From the NCBI GenBank assembly GCA_023435745.1, contig JAEZMD010000002.1, forward strand, positions 235,168-299,167: a stretch of 64,000 nt of DNA, in the 5' to 3' direction. The notes under the pieces are model-generated. The model saw only the letters and a list, made by a program, of their open reading frames with translations, did no database searches and was not told the origin of the DNA. The position numbers and the translations under genes were made by a program. Positions within the stretch are counted from its first letter, which is position 1, and every line of letters begins with the position of its first letter. This document shows positions 1 through 9,411 of the stretch, in pieces. This DNA comes from Bacillota bacterium. GTDB taxonomy: Bacteria; Bacillota; Clostridia; Acetivibrionales; DTU013.

Positions 1-854
1 ATGATGTCTGAGTCAAGCATGAGTTTGTCGATATGTTCCGTGAAGCCAAGTATTTCGACCTTGTCCTTGAATTTTTCGGCAAGCGTATGCTCCAATGCTC
101 GTTTTAGAATTTTATTTCTGCCGCATACCAATCTGACATTACAATCAAAATTTTTCAACAGAATCCTGGCAAGCCTGCTCATATTGCCGGATCCCTCTCC
201 GCCGCTCATTATCGTGAAGCGCAGGGGATAATGGGGGATATACTCAAGCTGTTCAGCATCTGTTCCGGATTCAAGCAGCTTGCTCATATGACCGGCAAAC
301 CGCTGCCTGACAGGAAAGCCAAATATCCTGATCCGTTCCTCGGGTACGCCGTATTTCAGGCATACCTCCTTTGCCTCCGGAGTGGGGCAGATGGTGAAGG
401 CCGCCTGAGGATTGCACCATAAGGGCGTGATGGTGACAGGGTCTGCAACTACGGCGAACAGGGGTACATCGTACTTGATTTTTAAGAGTATGCTTGTAAC
501 AGCGGCATTGTAGTTCGGATGGGTAACAACAATCGCATCCGGGCGCATTTCATGCAGCAGCTTTACAAAGCGCTCATGTATGGCAAGCTCTGTGAATTCA
601 ATAAACAGGGAGGGTCGTTTAAGCGTAATATCCCAGATTCCCTTCCATGCATCTTTAGATGTACGTGTGATAGAGCCGTACATTTTACCGATATTTAGTC
701 CCAGATTTCCAAACAGCGAAAACCCATCCACTACTCTGACCCGGGTCTCCGTATAATTTCCGAACTGCTCAAGCAGTGATTCTGTAATACTTTTATGTCC
801 ATGACCTGTTACGTCCGATGATAAAATCAAAATATTATTGTACATATATGTCAT
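1..854 (-). CDS. Processive diacylglycerol glucosyltransferase-like GT28 (partial)
   Basis: Reading the minus strand from the ATG at 854 gives an open frame that runs off the window start after about 284 residues, so the C-terminus is missing. The N-terminus has the glycine/histidine motif SSDVTGHGHKS typical of the MGDG-synthase/MurG-like fold, and GGEGSGN followed by LVCGRN marks the start of the nucleotide-sugar half. Family knowledge: UgtP/MGDG-synthase enzymes move sugar from a UDP-sugar to diacylglycerol at the inner membrane face, giving glycolipids and lipoteichoic-acid anchors. Upstream of the start is only a purine-rich AGAGAG stretch; an in-frame ATG at 845 is an alternative. Sugar and lipid specificity cannot be read here. 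Confidence 0.8.
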   Translation of the reverse strand, partial: MTYMYNNILILSSDVTGHGHKSITESLLEQFGNYTETRVRVVDGFSLFGNLGLNIGKMYGSITRTSKDAWKGIWDITLKRPSLFIEFTELAIHERFVKLLHEMRPDAIVVTHPNYNAAVTSILLKIKYDVPLFAVVADPVTITPLWCNPQAAFTICPTPEAKEVCLKYGVPEERIRIFGFPVRQRFAGHMSKLLESGTDAEQLEYIPHYPLRFTIMSGGEGSGNMSRLARILLKNFDCNVRLVCGRNKILKRALEHTLAEKFKDKVEILGFTEHIDKLMLDSDI

Positions 855-1095
855 CTCTCTCTTTCTCTTTTTGCGTGCCATGTCTCATATTATTATACTG
901 CATTTTGGATTTAATCGTCTGGAAACTTCTATTAATGCTTTTACGATACTTTTGCTGCCGGGTGTTCAAAAAATGCGATGATGTTTAAGTGTCAGACGTG
1001 GATGTCATAATTATTTATTCCGCTGTTTCTTTTCTAAAATGCTGTCATTAATTAACTGCATGTTACTTCAAGGACGTTGTAAATAATATAGCATT

Positions 1096-2382
1096 ATGGA
1101 GATGATAAAACTGAAATTAATGATAAAAATAACATGGCATATACTTGTACCGATTTTAATCTTCTTTTCAGCCTTTCAGCCGGTTGCCGGTGAGAAGGGT
1201 GCGGAAGCAAACTCAATTATGCAGGCAGTGTCGGATCAAAAGCCGCCGGTCGTAAACGCGCTGGCAGCCATCGTGGTAGAGGAGTCAACAGGACGCATCC
1301 TGTTTGCAAGAAATGCAGGACAGAAGCGCTCTATTGCCAGTACTACCAAAATAATGACAGCCCTTGTTGCGTTGGAAAACGGAGATCTTGATGACACAGT
1401 CACCATCAGCAAGAGGGCGGCCGCTATCGGAGGTTCAACTGCAGGACTGCGCACAGGAGAGGAGTATACGTTGAGGGAACTTCTCTTCATCATGTTGATG
1501 ATTTCAGGCAATGACGCCGCCATCGCTGTCGCCGAGCATGTGGGCGGTACGGAAGAACATTTTGCGGAAATGATGAACAAAAAGGCAAAATCTATCGGAG
1601 CGGTCAATTCAAACTTTGTTACTCCTCATGGACTGGACCGCGAGAATCAATACTCAACAGCGTCCGATCTAGCCATTATTACCATTGAAGCGCTTAAAAA
1701 TCCTGTATTTGCGGAGATTGTTTCTACAACCAACACCAGCATATCAGGACATCACCTGTACAACACCAATGAATTGCTTGGAAGCTGCCCTGGAGTTGAC
1801 GGAGTGAAGACGGGCTATACCGGAAAAGCCGGCAGATGCCTCGTAACAACAACCAGGAGAGGGGAAATGCGCCTGATTTCCGTTGTTTTGGGATCTCCGA
1901 CAAGGAATGCCAGAGCATCTGCCAGCCGGACAATGCTGGAGTATTGCTTTGATAATTTCAGGATGCACAGGCTGCTGCAGGCCGGGGAGGTCTATGCCCG
2001 TGTGCCTGTTTACAGAGGGATTGGGCAAACAATCGAGCTGAGAGCGGATCAGGATATCAAAGTGCCGCTGAGCGATCTGGAATTGGATTTGCTGGCAGCG
2101 CAGAGCAGTGTCCCGAAGGTGTTGAATGCGCCTGTGTATGCGGGTATGGATACAGGCTTCGTGGAGTATGAGGTCAATGGAGAAGTGGTGGGCCGGAGCA
2201 TGCTGAAAACGTCTATTAATATCAGGAAAAAGAATTATTCTGATTATCTGAATGAAGTTCTGCACTCGTGGAGCAGGATGATGCGAGAGGGATTATTTTC
2301 AGGAATGTACGGAGTGGGGCATGCGAGAGGAATACTGCTTCCATGGAATACGGCCAGAATGGTATGTAAAGTGATCACTTAA
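1096..2382 (+). CDS. D-alanyl-D-alanine carboxypeptidase (peptidase S11)
   Basis: 428-residue penicillin-binding protein of the DacA/DacF type. A hydrophobic signal segment (about residues 12-30) is followed by the three active-site motifs in order: STTK at 82-85 (catalytic serine), SGN at 137-139 and KTG at 238-240. A C-terminal beta-rich region (about 290-380) fits the PBP5 C-terminal domain. The family trims the terminal D-Ala from peptidoglycan pentapeptides outside the membrane; in spore formers DacF/DacB relatives act on cortex. The start is uncertain: ATGs at 1096, 1105 and 1120 are all in frame and none has a clear Shine-Dalgarno. It stands alone between a divergent glycosyltransferase and a radical SAM gene. 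Confidence 0.9.
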   Translation: MEMIKLKLMIKITWHILVPILIFFSAFQPVAGEKGAEANSIMQAVSDQKPPVVNALAAIVVEESTGRILFARNAGQKRSIASTTKIMTALVALENGDLDDTVTISKRAAAIGGSTAGLRTGEEYTLRELLFIMLMISGNDAAIAVAEHVGGTEEHFAEMMNKKAKSIGAVNSNFVTPHGLDRENQYSTASDLAIITIEALKNPVFAEIVSTTNTSISGHHLYNTNELLGSCPGVDGVKTGYTGKAGRCLVTTTRRGEMRLISVVLGSPTRNARASASRTMLEYCFDNFRMHRLLQAGEVYARVPVYRGIGQTIELRADQDIKVPLSDLELDLLAAQSSVPKVLNAPVYAGMDTGFVEYEVNGEVVGRSMLKTSINIRKKNYSDYLNEVLHSWSRMMREGLFSGMYGVGHARGILLPWNTARMVCKVIT

Positions 2383-2536
2383 GTGCCTCAGCCGGTAAGC
2401 AGCCCTGATGATTACACATATAAGGGTACATGAATAGCTTCCATGTGAAGAATACTGTAAGAGAGCACTTCTTGAATAAGAGGATGAAGTTGGGTATAAT
2501 AGCCTCGTCACTTGGTATTCCTGCTGCGAGGTTTTT

Positions 2537-4624
2537 ATGAAAACACTGATAATTGCTATCAATTCAAAATATATACATTCCTCACTGGCGCCCTGGTATC
2601 TGAAGGCGGCCTGCGACAATGACCGCAGTGTTGGCTGCGGAGATGTCACTGTGGCAGAGTACACGATCAATGAACAGCCGGAGGACATTTTATCCGCCAT
2701 TTATCTGCAAAAACCGGATGCAGCTGCTTTTTCCTGCTATATCTGGAATATTGAGACTGTTTTAAGAGTAACCTCCGGGCTGAGAAAGGTTCTGCCGCAG
2801 ACCACGGTCATACTGGGCGGACCCGAAGTGTCGTATGATGCTGAGGACATTCTGAAAGAGCATAAATATATTGACTATATTCTGGCAGGGGAAGGGGAGC
2901 GTTCCTTTCCGGAGCTGATTGCGCTGCTTGAGCGCCGGAAGGCTTGCGGAGCATCTTATTCAGGTGCTGGTCCCGAGACGGGAGCAGGGATGGATGCAAA
3001 GGCAGGCGCAGAGACAGTTGCGGAGGCAGGCGCAGAGGGAGACGTAAAGGGAGTTGCAGAGGCAGACGCAGAAGCAGTTGCAGACCTGAGGCGGATTGAA
3101 GGCCTTGCATGGCGATCCGCTCAAGGCATTGTATCCAGCGGGCCTGCGTATATAAAGGATCTGAGTAAGATGCCATCGCCTTATACGGATGAAATGCTCA
3201 AGTCGCTGAACAACAAAATCGCTTATTTCGAGAGCTCCAGAGGATGTCCTTTTTCATGCAGCTATTGCCTCTCATCTGCTTCGGAGGGCGTCAGATTTTT
3301 TCCGCTGGAGAGAGTTTTCGCCGAACTGGAGCGGTTGGCTGCATCCGGGGTGAAACAGATCAAGTTTGTGGACAGGACCTTTAATGTTAACTCAGAGAGG
3401 GCCAGGGCAATCATCAGACAGATTCTTGAGATGAAGAAATCCGGGCTTGATTGTAATTTTCATCTGGAGGTCGGCGCGGATCTTTTTGACGAAGAGACAA
3501 TGGCATTGCTTGAGACTGCGCCAAAGGGGCTGTTCCAAATGGAAGCGGGCGTTCAGACGGTCAATGGGATAACGCTTGATGCCGTGTGCAGAAAAACAGA
3601 CCTGCAAAAGCTTTTCAGCAATCTGTGCAGATTGAAGAAACGCAACAATGTCCATATCCATACTGATTTGATTGTCGGACTGCCCGATGAAGATTATGAT
3701 TCTTTTATACATTCCTTCAACAGCGTATATTCTCTCAAATCTCATCAGCTGCAGCTCGGCTTTTTGAAGTTTTTGAAGGGGACGGCCTTACGAAGGAGCG
3801 CTGCGGATCAGGGCTTTGTGTATCAGGATCAGCCGCCCTATGAGATCCTTTCGGGCAATGACATCAGCTATGATGAGTTGGTTGTTCTGAAAGGCATTGC
3901 GAAGATTGTGGATAGATTCTATAACAGCGGTCGGTTTTTGTATTCGTTGGAATATGTCATTGAAAACTTATTTAGTTCAGCTTTTGCATTTTACGAACGG
4001 TTTTACCGCTTTTTAAACGAGAATGACTGTATGGAATTGCGTACAGGGCTGCGGGAGCTTTATGCGATATTTGACCGGTTTATCACCGGGCAGATACATG
4101 AGCGGGGGATGGACGAGAAACACAAGCTTGTGTTTCGTGAGCTTTTGCGGCTGGACTTTCTGGCATCCGACAGAAGCGGCACATTGCCTGATTTCATGGA
4201 GAAGCGAGCCGACCCGGGTTTTAATGAACGATGCTATGACTTTCTGAGATCCTCGGAGCGTATCACAGAAATGATACCTGAAGCGTCCGGCCTCAGCGCA
4301 AAGCTATTGCTGAAAAAAGTCCATTTCGAGAGATTTAGTATAGACCTTTCACCATATCTGCAAGACGGGGATAGAAAACAAAATGGGGACGTTTCTCAAA
4401 TAGGTACTGTTTCTCAAAATGGTGTTTCTCAAAATGGGGACAGTTCTGCACCAGGTGACAAAAATGGGGACAGTTCTGCACTATACAGCACTGCTGCGGA
4501 TATAGAGAAGGACTGTTTTACACAAAACAGCACTGCAGCTGAAGGCGGCACTGTTTTGCTTTTCAGCTATATGTCACAGGATCAGGTCACAGGGCGTTAT
4601 CCATTCTTTACGGTGAAGCTTTGA
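2537..4624 (+). CDS. B12-binding domain radical SAM protein (DUF4080-type)
   Basis: 695 residues. The N-terminal third looks like a cobalamin-binding Rossmann domain (IAINSKYIHSSLAPWYL, then VILGGPEVSYD and DYILAGEGE). The radical SAM cluster motif C-x3-C-x2-C lies at residues 237, 241 and 244 (RGCPFSCSYC). The rest matches the long DUF4080-type C-terminus seen on such proteins in Clostridia. The substrate is unknown. Two oddities: an Ala/Gly/Glu-rich insertion between the two domains (about residues 143-185, built of short GAEA-like units), and a C-terminal tail (about 615-650) encoded by several copies of the GGGGAC repeat, read as NGDVSQ, NGVSQ and NGDSSA. Both look like non-functional expansions on a normal enzyme. 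Confidence 0.85.
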   Translation: MKTLIIAINSKYIHSSLAPWYLKAACDNDRSVGCGDVTVAEYTINEQPEDILSAIYLQKPDAAAFSCYIWNIETVLRVTSGLRKVLPQTTVILGGPEVSYDAEDILKEHKYIDYILAGEGERSFPELIALLERRKACGASYSGAGPETGAGMDAKAGAETVAEAGAEGDVKGVAEADAEAVADLRRIEGLAWRSAQGIVSSGPAYIKDLSKMPSPYTDEMLKSLNNKIAYFESSRGCPFSCSYCLSSASEGVRFFPLERVFAELERLAASGVKQIKFVDRTFNVNSERARAIIRQILEMKKSGLDCNFHLEVGADLFDEETMALLETAPKGLFQMEAGVQTVNGITLDAVCRKTDLQKLFSNLCRLKKRNNVHIHTDLIVGLPDEDYDSFIHSFNSVYSLKSHQLQLGFLKFLKGTALRRSAADQGFVYQDQPPYEILSGNDISYDELVVLKGIAKIVDRFYNSGRFLYSLEYVIENLFSSAFAFYERFYRFLNENDCMELRTGLRELYAIFDRFITGQIHERGMDEKHKLVFRELLRLDFLASDRSGTLPDFMEKRADPGFNERCYDFLRSSERITEMIPEASGLSAKLLLKKVHFERFSIDLSPYLQDGDRKQNGDVSQIGTVSQNGVSQNGDSSAPGDKNGDSSALYSTAADIEKDCFTQNSTAAEGGTVLLFSYMSQDQVTGRYPFFTVKL

Positions 4625-4751
4625 ATTTTTTGAAATAACATTCTACAGCTTCACAAGGTTAAAAGTTCTTTTGGTATTTCGAAAAATTTTCAGGAAATTC
4701 TATTTTTCACTATCAATTTACCAAATTATGGTGTATTATTATATTTAATGG

Positions 4752-4757
4752 TATAAT
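4752..4757 (+). promoter_or_regulatory. Putative -10 box of the pseudopilin operon
   Basis: A perfect TATAAT lies 42 bases before the preferred start at 4800. The matching -35 region is weak (TGGTGT, 17 bases upstream), so this is a likely but unproven promoter for the three-gene TadE/TadG-like operon. Confidence 0.4.
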
Positions 4758-4799
4758 ATGGTTACCGTGCATAAATATAGAATACGGAGGCGGCATCAT

Positions 4800-5516
4800 A
4801 TGCAGGTTACTGTCGAAGACCGCAGTCATACCGGGAATAGAGGAAACACCGGGAATATCGGGAATAGAGGAAACACCGGGAATATCGGGGATAAAGGCAG
4901 CATCTCAGTGGAAGCTTCGATTATTGTTCCTCTGGTCATATTGGCTGTTGCAGCTGCCATTTATGTCGGTCTGCTGCTTTATCAGCGCGCCCTGGTACAA
5001 TCTGCGGCTGAAAAGGCTGTGGAGGCGGGAGCGGCAGCATGGGTCTGCGGGACATCTGAGTTGGGGACAGGCAAACCGATGGAGGGCAGCTTTGAAGAAT
5101 TCGCACTGTATAGAAGGCTTTTTGACAGTGAAAAACAATCCAGACTGGAAAGCATTGAACAATACGCACTGGCTGCAGCCGGACGCCATGAGCTTGTAAA
5201 GGCTGTGAATACAAACGTTGAGGCAGTGATAAAGGATTATGTCGTATGCAGAAAGATAGAGGTAACCATTCGTAAGGAGTATAGTCTCCCTTTCGGAAGA
5301 TTTCTTAAGCTGTTCGGTGGCAGCGACAAGATTGAAATGACGGTAAAGGCTGTTTCGGCAATGGATGAACCGGTAGAGCTTATCCGGACGACTGATTTTA
5401 TCATTGACATTGAAAAGAAACTGGAAAATCAATTTCCCGAGCTGAAAGATATTGGGGATAAAACAAGAAATGCCCTGAATGAAATCAAAGGCAGGCTGGA
5501 AGAGTTCATGGAGTGA
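4800..5516 (+). CDS. TadE-like pseudopilin protein
   Basis: 238 residues from the ATG at 4800, chosen because GGAGG at 4786-4790 is ideally spaced; an in-frame ATG at 4758 has no ribosome site. The TadE signature is clear: a short N-terminus, then GSISVEASIIVPLVILAVAA running into a single transmembrane helix (about residues 33-60) with the conserved glutamate. The remainder is predicted extracellular. The N-terminus carries a 27-bp tandem duplication (4833-4886) giving GNRGNTGNI twice. First gene of a three-gene operon; the stop overlaps the next start. Family knowledge: TadE-type pseudopilins are processed minor components of Flp-like pili. No Tad ATPase or prepilin peptidase is in view, so assembly must rely on genes elsewhere. 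Confidence 0.8.
   Translation: MQVTVEDRSHTGNRGNTGNIGNRGNTGNIGDKGSISVEASIIVPLVILAVAAAIYVGLLLYQRALVQSAAEKAVEAGAAAWVCGTSELGTGKPMEGSFEEFALYRRLFDSEKQSRLESIEQYALAAAGRHELVKAVNTNVEAVIKDYVVCRKIEVTIRKEYSLPFGRFLKLFGGSDKIEMTVKAVSAMDEPVELIRTTDFIIDIEKKLENQFPELKDIGDKTRNALNEIKGRLEEFME
4833..4886 (+). repeat. 27-bp direct repeat, two copies
   Basis: Two identical 27-base units in tandem (4833-4859 and 4860-4886), in frame within the TadE-like gene, followed by a further partial unit. They add Gly/Asn/Thr-rich residues ahead of the membrane helix. Confidence 0.85.
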
Positions 5517-8101
5517 CAGGGGAAGCGTATGAGGAGTCATGTGCGAAGGACAGCCGTGAGGAGCACAGACGAATAAGAATTATTGTGAGGAGGGTCAGAG
5601 CTTTGAAGGAAAAAGTTTCAGGTCAGGTCACCGTATTTCTGGCCATAGTTATGATGGCTGTGCTGATGCTGGCAGGCCTGCTTGTCGACATTGCCAGGAT
5701 CAATGCAGGCAAGACCATGGTAAAAAGAGCAGCTGATTCAGCAGCAAAATCATTGCTGGCCGAATACGGTACCAGACTCAAGGAAGGTTATGGCGTTTTT
5801 GCATTTGGAGAAACAGAGATGAACAATATGCAGGACCGTTTTGAAGAATATCTGGCTTGTAATTTGTCAATTCCTCTCGATGAAGAGTTTTATAAAGGCA
5901 GTACCGATCTGTTCGGTTTCAGAATCGAAAAAATCAACGTGACACCTATTTATAACCTGAGTGAAAACAATGTGATGAAAAAACAGATATTGGAGCATAT
6001 GAAGTACAGAGCGCCGGAGAAAATGGCGGAGGGCTTCATGGAAAAGCTGCTGGCAGTCAGGGATGTGGGGAAGATGTCAGGCGCATATAAACAGAAGGTG
6101 AGTATTGACAAGCTATTCGGCGGCATGGATAAAGCACAGCAAAGGTTGAAGAAAAATATCGACGGGCTGGGAGACGGCTTTGATAAATTCATTAATGGCT
6201 TTAACATGAACGGAAGCTGGGAGGAAGCATGTCATAGCTTCAATTCACTTACGGGTGATCTGGAAAAGCTCAGAAACAGTCTGGATTCGCTGGGCATTAA
6301 TATCAGCAGCCTGGAGGATGAAATATCCGAAATGAAGAGGACGGCGAGAGAAGCGGAGCAGAGGGATGATAGCGACGGCGGAAGCGGGAACGGAAATACC
6401 GGCGGAAGCGGGAACGGAAATACCGGCGGAAGCAGTGGAAACAGCAGGCTCAATGATCTTGAAAACCGTCTGGATTCGCTGCGGAGCGAGCAATCGACAC
6501 TGAGGGGCAGCTGCTCACAGACCGAAGGCCAGTTGGAAAGCTTGTGGAATGAATTGCGTTATTCCCTGACCGGGGACTATATTAAGTCAAACGATGATGC
6601 GGTCAAAGAAATTGAGAAAATCGTTGAGAAGGGAAAGAAGGCTCAACTTGCGATCAGCAAGCTGGAGAGCTATCTTGCGGAAAACTTTTCGGGAGAAGAA
6701 GGAGATTTTTCAAAGGATTTCAGAGAGCAGGTCCAGACAGAGCTGGATGACCTCAAGGAGTTAATCCTGGATGGACAGAAGGCTGAGGAAATGCTTGTGA
6801 AGGTGGGAAGCAACAGCAGTTTGCTCAGGGAAGTGGCGGCAGAGCTGGATCGCGAACGAGGCGGGACAGGCAGTTTCCCCAGACAGGCGCTAGATACCGG
6901 ATTACTCGATATGATCAAAAAATACGCCAATATAAACTATGATTATTCGAGGCCTGATAAGGGTGATAAAAAAGACGACCCACGTGAAGGTAAAGCCGAG
7001 GCGGTTAAAAAGTTTATTTCGGAATATATTCTGGAGGATGTGAACTACGAGACTGAAGGAATTGACAAAATAGAGCTCCCTTCTTTCACAAAGGTAATCA
7101 CGGGCAGCTTCGAACAGGAGGATGAGGCTTTCAATGAGGATCAGAGCAGCGCGGGAAACAATGGCGGCAGCAGTACAGGCGGTTTTGAAGGCAGCGAAGC
7201 CGGGGGTGCGCAATACGACGGTGATCTGGCAAATGTGGACGAGGATATGGATCTGTTTGACGAGGAGGGAATGTTTCAGGAAAATGCATTGGCATTTATT
7301 GCCGGTATCGGCGATCTGGCGGCAAATGGAGCTGTCGCGCTCAGGGATGCCTTGTATCTGAATGAGTACATCATGGGCTCCTTCAAAAATTCTGTTCCTG
7401 AGCTGCAATACGGCAGTGAAACCGTAAAGGACATCAATCTGCATGAAGATGAGAAAACAGCTACAGAAACATTTTATGACAGCGAGGTGGAATATATCCT
7501 CCACGGCCAGCCTTCCCAGATGCTCAACAATGCTATGACAAAAGGCGAAATACTGCTGGTCCGGTTTGGATTGAACACGCTGCATGTCTATACGGATGCA
7601 AAGAAAAAGACCATGGCCACAAGTGTTGCCACAACGGTTGCCGGGTGGTGGACAGGCGGCGCGGGCATCCCAATTATCTCGAATCTGATTATGTGCGGAT
7701 GGGGAATGGGAGAGTCACTTATCGATCTTACGGACTTGATGGAGGGGAAGTCAATCCCAATTTACAAGATGAAGGGGGACTGGCAGCTCGATATCGGGCT
7801 GGCTGCAGAAGCAGGGCCAAAGACGGATCAGAGGCTGTATTTCAATTATTACGATTACCTGAGGCTTTTTCTGCTGACGACGAATGAAGATAAGAAGCTT
7901 GACAGGATCGGAGACCTGATTCAACTTAATATCAATAAATCAAAAAGCGGATTCAGATTGACAGAAAGTTATACATATGTGCGTATTGAAGCGGAGGTCT
8001 CCATGAAATATTTATTCATTACGCGTCCTTTCATTCAAAAGGAACTGAAAACAGGCGACGGAAGATACATTTACAAGGTGCTTGTCTATGAAGGTTATTA
8101 G
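5513..8101 (+). CDS. TadG-like / DUF5702-type secreted protein
   Basis: 862 residues from the GTG at 5513, which overlaps the preceding stop. A TTG at 5603 with GAGGAGGG upstream is an equally good start and would give a short N-terminus right before the membrane segment. That segment (GQVTVFLAIVMMAVLMLAG, then LLVDIARINAGKTMVKRAAD) is the TadG/putative-Flp N-terminus. The rest is a long, charged, partly coiled extracellular region with a Gly/Asn/Ser linker made of a 24-bp tandem repeat (6377-6424). It sits between two TadE-like genes, so all three products probably form one surface structure. Function beyond this is unknown. Confidence 0.75.
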   Translation: MTGEAYEESCAKDSREEHRRIRIIVRRVRALKEKVSGQVTVFLAIVMMAVLMLAGLLVDIARINAGKTMVKRAADSAAKSLLAEYGTRLKEGYGVFAFGETEMNNMQDRFEEYLACNLSIPLDEEFYKGSTDLFGFRIEKINVTPIYNLSENNVMKKQILEHMKYRAPEKMAEGFMEKLLAVRDVGKMSGAYKQKVSIDKLFGGMDKAQQRLKKNIDGLGDGFDKFINGFNMNGSWEEACHSFNSLTGDLEKLRNSLDSLGINISSLEDEISEMKRTAREAEQRDDSDGGSGNGNTGGSGNGNTGGSSGNSRLNDLENRLDSLRSEQSTLRGSCSQTEGQLESLWNELRYSLTGDYIKSNDDAVKEIEKIVEKGKKAQLAISKLESYLAENFSGEEGDFSKDFREQVQTELDDLKELILDGQKAEEMLVKVGSNSSLLREVAAELDRERGGTGSFPRQALDTGLLDMIKKYANINYDYSRPDKGDKKDDPREGKAEAVKKFISEYILEDVNYETEGIDKIELPSFTKVITGSFEQEDEAFNEDQSSAGNNGGSSTGGFEGSEAGGAQYDGDLANVDEDMDLFDEEGMFQENALAFIAGIGDLAANGAVALRDALYLNEYIMGSFKNSVPELQYGSETVKDINLHEDEKTATETFYDSEVEYILHGQPSQMLNNAMTKGEILLVRFGLNTLHVYTDAKKKTMATSVATTVAGWWTGGAGIPIISNLIMCGWGMGESLIDLTDLMEGKSIPIYKMKGDWQLDIGLAAEAGPKTDQRLYFNYYDYLRLFLLTTNEDKKLDRIGDLIQLNINKSKSGFRLTESYTYVRIEAEVSMKYLFITRPFIQKELKTGDGRYIYKVLVYEGY
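6377..6424 (+). repeat. 24-bp direct repeat, two copies
   Basis: Two identical 24-base units (6377-6400, 6401-6424) in frame in the TadG-like gene, encoding GGSGNGNT twice followed by GGSSGN. It is a flexible linker and a possible slippage site. Confidence 0.85.
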
Positions 8102-9398
8102 AGGGTTGATAAACAGGTTGCGAAATAAGTGGTGCTTAAAAGCTTCCTCGCAGGACGGAGCGCTGACCGTAGAAGCAGCTCTGGTACTGCCTGTGCTGTT
8201 ATGCGCCTTCTTTACGGTGATATTCCTGATAAAGGCAGTTTATACTTATCAGCTGATTGGACATGCGCTTAATGAGACAGCCTCCGAGATGGCTTCAACA
8301 GCATATATCTATCATATCAGCGGCTTGAGTGATATGCATGATACGGTAAGAAACGGTGTCAATGACAGGTCTGATGTATTCAGAAATCATCTGGACACCG
8401 TCTTTGATGCATACGATAGTCTGAGTAGTATCGGCGAAGGCGCACAACAGGGCATTGAAGGTGTGGCCGACAGTGACGGACTGCTCAAGGACGCCGGGGT
8501 CAATTTTGAAAATATTCTGGATCAGGCAGAAACAACGGTATCCGATCCGCTTGAACTATTGAAATGCATTGCCTGCTATATTGCTTCAGGCGCTTTTGAT
8601 GACGTCAAGACCGAACTGTTTACTCCGATTACCAGGCTATATATGAAAAAATACCTTATTACAGAAAGCATGCCGGATGCAGACCAGAGGCTGAAAGCAT
8701 TAAATGTTAAGGAAGGCTTCAACGGATTGGATTTCAGCGAATCCACATTTCTGTCCGACAGGGGAGAATATATCGATATTGTTGTCCGATACAGGATAGA
8801 TTTGCCCCTTCCGATTCAGTTTACCTCCGGTCTTGAGTTTGTCCAGAGGGCAAGAGTAAAGGCATGGATGGGAGGGGACGAGGCACGGGGAGTTTTGACC
8901 GGAGTCACGGATGACATCTGGGCGCTGAGCAATTTTCAAAGGGGTCTGAAAATACGCAGGCTGTTTGGCGCAAACCTGCCTTCAAGTTTTCCTGTAATCG
9001 CGAAATATGATAACGGGCATGCTGTGATGATCAAAAGTATGGATCTGACCGCCGATAGCTACCAGCGGGGGAACAACGCTGAAAAGACACTGCTTGAGTA
9101 TATTGATAAGCTGGCTGAATACAAAGGCCAGCAGACACCTTGGGGCAGCGATGATATTGTGATCAGGGAGCAGGATATCATCGGCAGAGAACTGAAGCTG
9201 GTTATACCTGAAAATGAGTTGTCGGATGCGAATGAAGCTTTACTGGAGAAGATGGTACATACGGCGGCTGCAAAGGGTATCTCGCTTGTGGTAGAGCGAT
9301 ATGGCACCAAGGTGGTTGAAACAGAGGAGGATGAAGAGAATGAGGAGAATGAAGAGGATGGGGTGGATGAAGAGGATGGGGAGGATGAAGGTGGCTGA
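8088..9398 (+). CDS. TadE-like protein with acidic tail
   Basis: 436 residues from the ATG at 8088, preferred over the TTG at 8082 because AAGGTG lies 7 bases upstream. The start is inside the end of the TadG-like gene (stop at 8101), so translation is coupled. GALTVEAALVLPVLLCAFFT followed by VIFLIKAVYTYQ is a TadE-type membrane anchor with the conserved Glu (about residues 25-57). The outer part has no recognised domain and ends in a Glu/Asp-rich tail (about 410-436) encoded by GAGGAT-like triplet runs. Third gene of the pseudopilin operon; it converges tail-to-tail with the 1-phosphofructokinase gene with only 13 bases between stops. Confidence 0.75.
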   Translation: MKVIRGLINRLRNKWCLKASSQDGALTVEAALVLPVLLCAFFTVIFLIKAVYTYQLIGHALNETASEMASTAYIYHISGLSDMHDTVRNGVNDRSDVFRNHLDTVFDAYDSLSSIGEGAQQGIEGVADSDGLLKDAGVNFENILDQAETTVSDPLELLKCIACYIASGAFDDVKTELFTPITRLYMKKYLITESMPDADQRLKALNVKEGFNGLDFSESTFLSDRGEYIDIVVRYRIDLPLPIQFTSGLEFVQRARVKAWMGGDEARGVLTGVTDDIWALSNFQRGLKIRRLFGANLPSSFPVIAKYDNGHAVMIKSMDLTADSYQRGNNAEKTLLEYIDKLAEYKGQQTPWGSDDIVIREQDIIGRELKLVIPENELSDANEALLEKMVHTAAAKGISLVVERYGTKVVETEEDEENEENEEDGVDEEDGEDEGG

Positions 9399-9411
9399 TC
9401 TATCATACAGG

